A model generated the notes under the pieces. That model saw nothing but the letters and a program-made list of their open reading frames with translations. It had not been told where the DNA came from and searched no databases. From Clavaria fumosa (Eukaryota; Basidiomycota; Agaricomycetes; Agaricales; Clavariaceae), in assembly GCA_951802425.1 (NCBI GenBank), contig OX637801.1, forward strand, positions 3,038,001 to 3,102,000: a DNA stretch of 64,000 nt. The letters run 5' to 3'. Made by a program: the position numbers and the translations under genes. Shown here piece by piece: positions 59,128 to 64,000 of the stretch (position 1 is its first letter; each line of letters begins with the position of its first letter).

Positions 59128-60085
59128 TGTTCGACGACTCCAGCGGGGTTGAAGAAGAGAAGCGAAGAGCCTCGAAAAGTCAGCACGAAATCGTATGATT
59201 TCTTCCATTGGGCATTCCCGACGCGTCTAAAACTAAAACCTCGGTATTAGCATTAGTATTACGTACGCTCAATGACTCTAGTCGGTTTAACTGCAACACT
59301 CGACATCGCGACTGACAGGGAGGAAGGCGGGTAGCGCGTCGAAATAGAGCGTAGAGAATTGACAATCGAAGAGATAAAGCGGACTTGGCGTAAGCAGCGG
59401 CAGTAAGCACGCAGTATCGGTAACACCGGAGAAGGTTGACGTTGGACAGGACAAGCTGTCAACGACGACGAGCTCTCAACGACGACCACCTCGCTTCCTT
59501 ACCCTCACAGGTGCTCAACGATAATGTAGTGCTGCAAGCCATGCGGACATGGCCAACGTTGTATCCTCAGTCTAATGTGAATTGTATTGCAGGGCTGTTG
59601 GAGTCACACGAGGAGGCCAACATGCGCTGATTTGGAGCCAAGTTATACCGATGTACACCATTACCATTCTCTTCGGTGATGGACTCACACCGGGCTACTA
59701 CGGTTCGAACCACAATTGTGTGTGTGTCGCTTGTGTGTCCGTCGACTGGCACAGCGTCGGCGACATGCCAACCTTACCTTCCAAACTCGTTATAATCCCA
59801 GCCTTTCGTGCAAGACACCTGTCAGGAATCAGTGTTGGTCCTGATCCCATGATGAATTTGATCCTATCGTAGCCTCATTGTCACCGTCCTGACGGGAAAC
59901 CTGCGAACCGCATGTCGGATGGACAACGGCGCCAAAGCGGCGTGGATTGGATTAGGCAACCCCTTCTCAAAGTATTAAAAGCAACCGGAACGGCCTCCTC
60001 CTCCTCCTCCTCCTCCTCCTCCTCCTCCTCCTCCATAGCTTCCGGCCAAGAAGCTACTTGCAACATCTGACTAGCCATTTCCGCC
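59128..60085. other. Divergent intergenic region with (CTC)n tract
   Basis: Separates Erg4 (minus) and the repeat protein (plus). A (CTC)n tract of 40 bp at 59995-60034 lies about 50 bp before the plus-strand start, and a TATA-like tattaaaa at 59973-59980. A B-box look-alike (ggttcgaacc, near 59703) has no A box, so no tRNA is called. Nothing coding is supported. Confidence 0.5.
59995..60034. repeat. (CTC)n microsatellite
   Basis: About 13 uninterrupted CTC units just upstream of the start at 60086, probably inside the 5' UTR as a pyrimidine tract. Confidence 0.9.
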
Positions 60086-61480
60086 ATGAACACCGTGTCC
60101 AGCTCCTCGTCCAGAGATGTTCTTCCCTCAAAGGCTCCGTCTTTGGCCAAGAAGCCCAACTTGGTGAAGCGCATTACGACCCGATTTCGTCGACGCTTCA
60201 GCCAGCGCGACGGTAGAAAGGCCTCTCTCCACGCGGACTCGTCGACCACCTCTCTGCCCCACCCATACACGACCCCCGCGCTCGCCGTTGACTCCGCGTC
60301 GTCGCCCTCTGTGCTAAGCCCCAAGCGGGACGTCAGTGCGGACGACGCATATGACGAGCCCCATCGCCGCGGCGCCAGTGACACCACCTCCACGTCGTCT
60401 ACTATCGTCGCCGAACTCGAACCGCCAAAGCTGGGCTTTTTGGCGCTGTCTGCCCTCAAGGCTGGTGTCACCAGCGTGGATGCTAGCGGACTTGATGGGA
60501 GTGCTACTTTCAGCATGGTAGAAGCCAAAGATGCGGACAACGTGATGGATCCCAAAGACGCAATGGACGTGGTGGACTACAAGGCTGTAGCAGAAGTGAT
60601 GGACTTGGAAAACACAGGAGACACGGTGGACTCCGGTGCCGCAGCAGACGTGATACACTCCGAGGACGCAGGAGTCATGGTGGTCTTGGAAAGCACAGGA
60701 GGCGTGGTGGACCCTAACGCTGCAGTCGACGTGATGATCTCCAAGGACGCAGGAGAAGAGACGGTCACAGGAGACGCGGTGGATCCCAAGGATGCAGGAG
60801 AAGAGACGGTCACAGGAGACGCGGTGGATCCCAAGGACGCAGGAGAAGAGACGGTCACAGGAGACGCGGTGGATCCCAAGGACGCAGGAGAAGAGACGGT
60901 CACAGGAGACGCGGTGGATCCCAAGGACGCAGGAGAAGAGACGGTCACAGGAGACGCGTTGGATCCCAAGGCCGGAAGCGTTGCGGAGGTGCTGGCATCC
61001 TCTGAGCCGAGGATAGAGGTCACTCCGGCCGTCGAAGCGGACGTACTGACGGAGGCAGAAAAAATACCCTTACCCCCGAGTCCCGCGAGTTTCCACACCG
61101 AGGCAGAAGTCGCGGAACAGCACATTCCAGACATCCCAGTCATCGGCGAGGACAAAACCCCACTTCCAGTTCCATCCCCTGCTGTCTATGCTCAGCCGGC
61201 ATTCGTAGAGAAAAGTATTTCCACAAGTGTCGTTCCCCCAGTTTCCCGTCCGTCAAGTCCGCAAGTCCAAGAGAAACTCTTTCCGAGACCTCAAAAACGT
61301 GCCCAGCCCGCTCCCGAGCCGTCGCCTTCGCACCCCGATGACGAGGAGTCTGCGTCCACGAGTCTCGTTGTGGCTGGACTCGCTGCCCTGCTCATGTGCA
61401 TCCCGTTGCCGAATATTCGTTCTGGATTCCGCGCTCTACCAATCTCTTTCGCCGTCATCTGGTATTTGTGTCAGCGCTGA
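60086..61480 (+). CDS. Single-exon protein with perfect 15-residue repeats and C-terminal membrane anchor
   Basis: 464 residues with no intron, unusual in this window. The N-terminus is basic (KKPNLVKRITTRFRRRFSQR). The middle is acidic and built from degenerate units rich in D, V and A (MDPKDAMDVVDYKAVAEVMD). Five tandem copies of DAGEETVTGDAVDPK follow (DNA 60746-60970), nearly identical at base level. After a Pro-rich linker, the last 40 residues are hydrophobic (LVVAGLAALLMCIPLPNI ... LPISFAVIWYLCQR) and would anchor the protein by its tail. No enzymatic motif or known family. Start context ccgccATGa is good. Confidence 0.75.
   Translation: MNTVSSSSSRDVLPSKAPSLAKKPNLVKRITTRFRRRFSQRDGRKASLHADSSTTSLPHPYTTPALAVDSASSPSVLSPKRDVSADDAYDEPHRRGASDTTSTSSTIVAELEPPKLGFLALSALKAGVTSVDASGLDGSATFSMVEAKDADNVMDPKDAMDVVDYKAVAEVMDLENTGDTVDSGAAADVIHSEDAGVMVVLESTGGVVDPNAAVDVMISKDAGEETVTGDAVDPKDAGEETVTGDAVDPKDAGEETVTGDAVDPKDAGEETVTGDAVDPKDAGEETVTGDALDPKAGSVAEVLASSEPRIEVTPAVEADVLTEAEKIPLPPSPASFHTEAEVAEQHIPDIPVIGEDKTPLPVPSPAVYAQPAFVEKSISTSVVPPVSRPSSPQVQEKLFPRPQKRAQPAPEPSPSHPDDEESASTSLVVAGLAALLMCIPLPNIRSGFRALPISFAVIWYLCQR
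60746..60970. repeat. 45 bp tandem repeat, five copies
   Basis: Exactly 5 x 45 bp inside the coding sequence. Units differ by only two or three bases in total (gac/gat in the second unit, gcggtg/gcgttg in the last), so the expansion is recent and keeps the frame. Confidence 0.92.
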
Positions 61481-61685
61481 GCGCCGAACTCTCTGTATTT
61501 TCGGTGTCCTGCCTCCAACGCATGTATTCTACCTCCGCGTACTTTTGTTCATGTACTTTTGTTCCTTCGCTGTCAAAAATCAACCTCCTTTCTCTAGACA
61601 ATAAGAATAAATAATAGTATTTGTAGTATGGTATCGTATCAGTATGCAATACATATCTCACGCAAATAGCTGAGGCACACCCTCT

Positions 61686-63220
61686 TCAACTCCGTAGCAA
61701 GCCTAGTCTTTTCAGCTCCTCACAGCTCGGCACCTTCTCTTCCTCGATAGCTTTGACCTTCTCCCAATCAGTCCCAATCGCGAAGAAGCCAATCTCCTGC
61801 TCCTTCATGCGCTCCTTGTATGCCAGTTCGCTCCGGCACTGTGCATACATCTCCTGCTTCCACACCTGTTCCACGTTGCTCTCAAACTTGGCGATCGCCT
61901 TCCCGCGATGGGCCTTCGACGCCGCCGCGACCGTCGTCGTAGCACCGCCGTCGCCGCCCATCGCCTTCGCGGCAAGCAGGTCCGCGGCGATGCCCGGGTG
62001 CTCCTGGAACTCGCCCGCGTTGACGTGGTACCGCACCCCGAGAACGCCCGTCACCCGCTCGACGTTGAACCGTGGCGTCGGCGCGAACGAGAAGGGCGGG
62101 TCTGGCGTCGACGGCGCGTTGAACAGACTTGGCAAGACGTTAAACAGCGAGATTATGAACAGGACGAGGAAGGGGAGCAGGTTTGCTAGAGTGGCTCGTT
62201 GTGTGTTGCCTTCGCCTCCTTCGCCGCGGGCTTGCGGTGGCGCGCGCGCGCGCCGATAGTGACGCTGCGTGCTGAAACCAGTCGGCCCAAAGCTGGCTGT
62301 AAATACTTTGAGAAGTGATATGAGGTCGTTAGTACATTTATTCTATGGTCGTGCGTGCACGGTGCAGGGAGACGCACTTTGGGGACCGAATTGACTACCC
62401 ATCCCATTCGTATTCATGGACCCGCCAAAGAACATGTTGAACAGATCTTCCGGCGATATCTCAGTCTGGTAAGCAGCGCCGTTGCTGAACACGCCGCCGA
62501 AATCGCCTGCGGCACGTCCGGACATGCGAGAATCTGGGTCTGCGCCATGTCTGTCATACGACGCACGCTTTTGTGGGTCGGACAAAACCTGGAACGCTTT
62601 CGACACCACTGCAGAGGATGGACGTTGAGGGCTGGGCTAATCATAGGGAAATGGCGGAACCGCACTTTTGAACGCCTCGTCGGCACCTGGGGCGCCATTC
62701 TTGTCTGGGTGTAAAGCCAGCGCCAACTGAAATAGTATATGCACCAAGTGAGCCAGCCGGTAGTGACGGCGGGAGGTGGTTGTCTACTCACCTTCCGATA
62801 CGCCTTCTTAATTTCCGTTTCCTCGCAGTCCTTCTTGACTTCGAGTATCTCGTAGTATTCTTCCACTTTGCACGAACGCACCCGTTTCACGACTTTATGT
62901 TGGTCTGGCGTGTACGACCGTTTCTCACCACCCATACCCCCAGCTGTGCCATTGACGTGTCTATGTCGCACACCCGACGCCGCGTGGGCTTCCGCTCCCG
63001 TACTTGACGCAGACGCAGAAGACGGCCCTGCTTCACTCGGGGCCGTGGGCTCCGAAGCACCAGTGGCGTTGAGGCTGGCGAGCAGCTGCAGCGCCTCTGA
63101 GGTCGAGAAAAGGTTGAGCGATTTCTGGCAAAACTTTCGAGCACCGGCGATATTGCCCGAAGCCTTGTGACCCCTAGCGATGGAGAGACACCGCAACGCT
63201 TCGTCTCTGTTGCTCTCCAT
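61686..63220 (-). CDS. ER membrane J-domain protein (DNAJB12/14-like, DUF1977)
   Basis: Hsp70 co-chaperone facing the cytosol from the ER membrane, a class linked to ER-associated degradation. ATG at 63220: ESNRDEALRCLSIARGHKAS, the typical N-terminal helix pair. The J domain reads EYYEILEVKKDCEETEIKKA, then across an intron ALALHPDKNGAPGADEAF with the HPD motif, then VSKAFQVLSDPQKRASYDRH. A glycine-rich region and one membrane helix (ANLLPFLVLFIISLFNVLP) follow. The C-terminal DUF1977 region includes PRFNVERVTGVLGVRYHV and AYKERMKEQE. Stop at 61686. Three or more introns. About 440 residues. Confidence 0.92.
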
Positions 63221-63453
63221 TTTGCAGGGCGTAAACGGGACGAACCTTTGTGTTGGTCGGTCAGAGCGACAGCTTTGGGGTGAAGGTATGCTGGGGTTAG
63301 GGTCAGACCTGAGGCGGTGATAACCACGTCAGCGAACGTGTCCTGGCGATAGCCCGTTTCTAGCCCAACCAAGGTATGCTTGCGGTCTGATACCGTCCTG
63401 GCAATGCGAATGAACTCTTTAGCTATGTTACTCTCCACGACCCCAGCGCTGGG
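63221..63453. promoter_or_regulatory. Divergent promoter region (J-protein / F-box protein)
   Basis: 233 bp between the two start codons; no TATA box or repeat recognised. Confidence 0.4.
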
Positions 63454-64000
63454 ATGTCTAACGGCGACGAGCCAGATGAACTAGTACGGTTCAGGAAGGA
63501 CTGGCAGGCCGAACTTGCGCGAAGGAAGGCCCAACGTGAAGAGCATGTCGTTGGCACAAGCGCCAATGCCAGCGTGGCTGAGCCGGACGGGCACCAGTCT
63601 CTTCCCAGCACGTCTAAAGCTCCCCCATTCTCAACTACACTTGCGGCGGCTGTGGAAGTGTATCGCCGTGCGGTTGAACATGAAGAACGTTCCCAGCTCG
63701 ACGACGCGCTCCGGCTGTACCGGCGGGCATTTCGTATGGACCCCAACGTCGATCAGGCATATCATCACGAGAGAATGGTGGCCGTCAAGAATGCTCTCTC
63801 TACCCTGGAGGTCACACCAGCAGCACCGGCCCCTCGGGGCGCGGATGCCAAGGTCGCTAAGAGCATTCGTGTGGTCAGTGGGACCCTCGCGTCGATCCTC
63901 GAGGCGTTTCCGAAGAATCCGAACTTCGAGCCGGACGATGAGAGGAAGGGCGTACCTATTCGGCTTCTTCCCGATGAACTACTCATACGCGTTCTCCGGG
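63454..64000 (+). CDS. F-box protein of the Fbxo9/Hrt3 family, partial
   Basis: ATG at 63454 opens a frame of 182 codons without a stop, running off the right edge. It begins SNGDEPDELVRFRKDWQAEL, then has a TPR-like helix pair (EVYRRAVEHEERSQLDDALR LYRRAF is the family signature just before the F-box). The F-box starts near the window edge with IRLLPDELLIRVLR. SCF ubiquitin-ligase substrate receptors of this family share this order. The 3' part is outside the window. Confidence 0.88.
   Translation, partial: MSNGDEPDELVRFRKDWQAELARRKAQREEHVVGTSANASVAEPDGHQSLPSTSKAPPFSTTLAAAVEVYRRAVEHEERSQLDDALRLYRRAFRMDPNVDQAYHHERMVAVKNALSTLEVTPAAPAPRGADAKVAKSIRVVSGTLASILEAFPKNPNFEPDDERKGVPIRLLPDELLIRVLR

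Noticed and set aside
59640..59720. Possible tRNA from the B-box-like ggttcgaacc.
   Set aside because: No A box at the right distance upstream and no plausible cloverleaf.

Overview
The window is nuclear DNA of a filamentous basidiomycete, most likely an Agaricomycete. Protein-coding genes are dense, lie on both strands, and are cut by many 40-100 bp GT-AG introns. Gene content is typical of fungi: Erg4, Pmt4, Cbk1, Cax4, Mpe1, Pex7 and pantothenate synthetase. Two Ty1/copia retrotransposons and an Agaricomycete-style kinase-like gene with a divergent DFG motif fit the same picture. There are no bacterial signatures such as operons or Shine-Dalgarno sites. All gene models below were assembled by eye from exon frames and splice sites.

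Layout. 1-3818: a copia element on the minus strand, with an open polyprotein frame running off the left edge. 4180-6095: a cysteine-rich receptor-like membrane protein. 6.1-7.3 kb: unclear. 7731-10764: carnitine acetyltransferase. 11036-13633: a DUF4139 (MuiA-like) protein. 13933-16454: Vps9 GEF. 16598-17745 and 17764-18827: pantothenate synthetase and an Naa40-type histone acetyltransferase, divergent with only 18 bp between start codons. 19116-23786: a complete, young copia insertion. 23927-24952: dolichyldiphosphatase. 25.6-28.2 kb: a small membrane protein and a disordered protein. 28892-30965: phosphoglucomutase.

31-39.5 kb is an accessory island. It holds a frameshifted 5' piece of an MVP1-type sorting nexin lying between two direct repeats, a minisatellite, a CFEM-like small secreted protein, a decayed Ty3/gypsy pol fragment, purine-rich repeats and a kinase-like gene.

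39.5-64 kb is core genome again: NAD(P)H-hydrate dehydratase, Pmt4, the NDR kinase Cbk1, a polyol dehydrogenase, Vps5, the polyadenylation factor Mpe1, a SIRT4-type sirtuin, the PTS2 receptor Pex7, the sterol reductase Erg4, a protein with a perfect 15-residue repeat, an ER J-protein, and the start of an Fbxo9/Hrt3 F-box protein at the right edge.

The core genes do not form one pathway. Loose themes are endosomal traffic (Vps9, Vps5, the Mvp1 relic), ER glycosylation and sterols (Cax4, Pmt4, Erg4, J-protein), and acetyl/CoA metabolism (carnitine acetyltransferase, pantothenate synthetase, Naa40). The most unusual signals are in the retroelements, where the presumed tRNA primer site overlaps the polyprotein start codon in two otherwise dissimilar elements, in the repeat-bounded Mvp1 relic, and in odd gene architecture: an 18 bp divergent promoter, a 10 nt microexon, and an intron directly before a stop codon.
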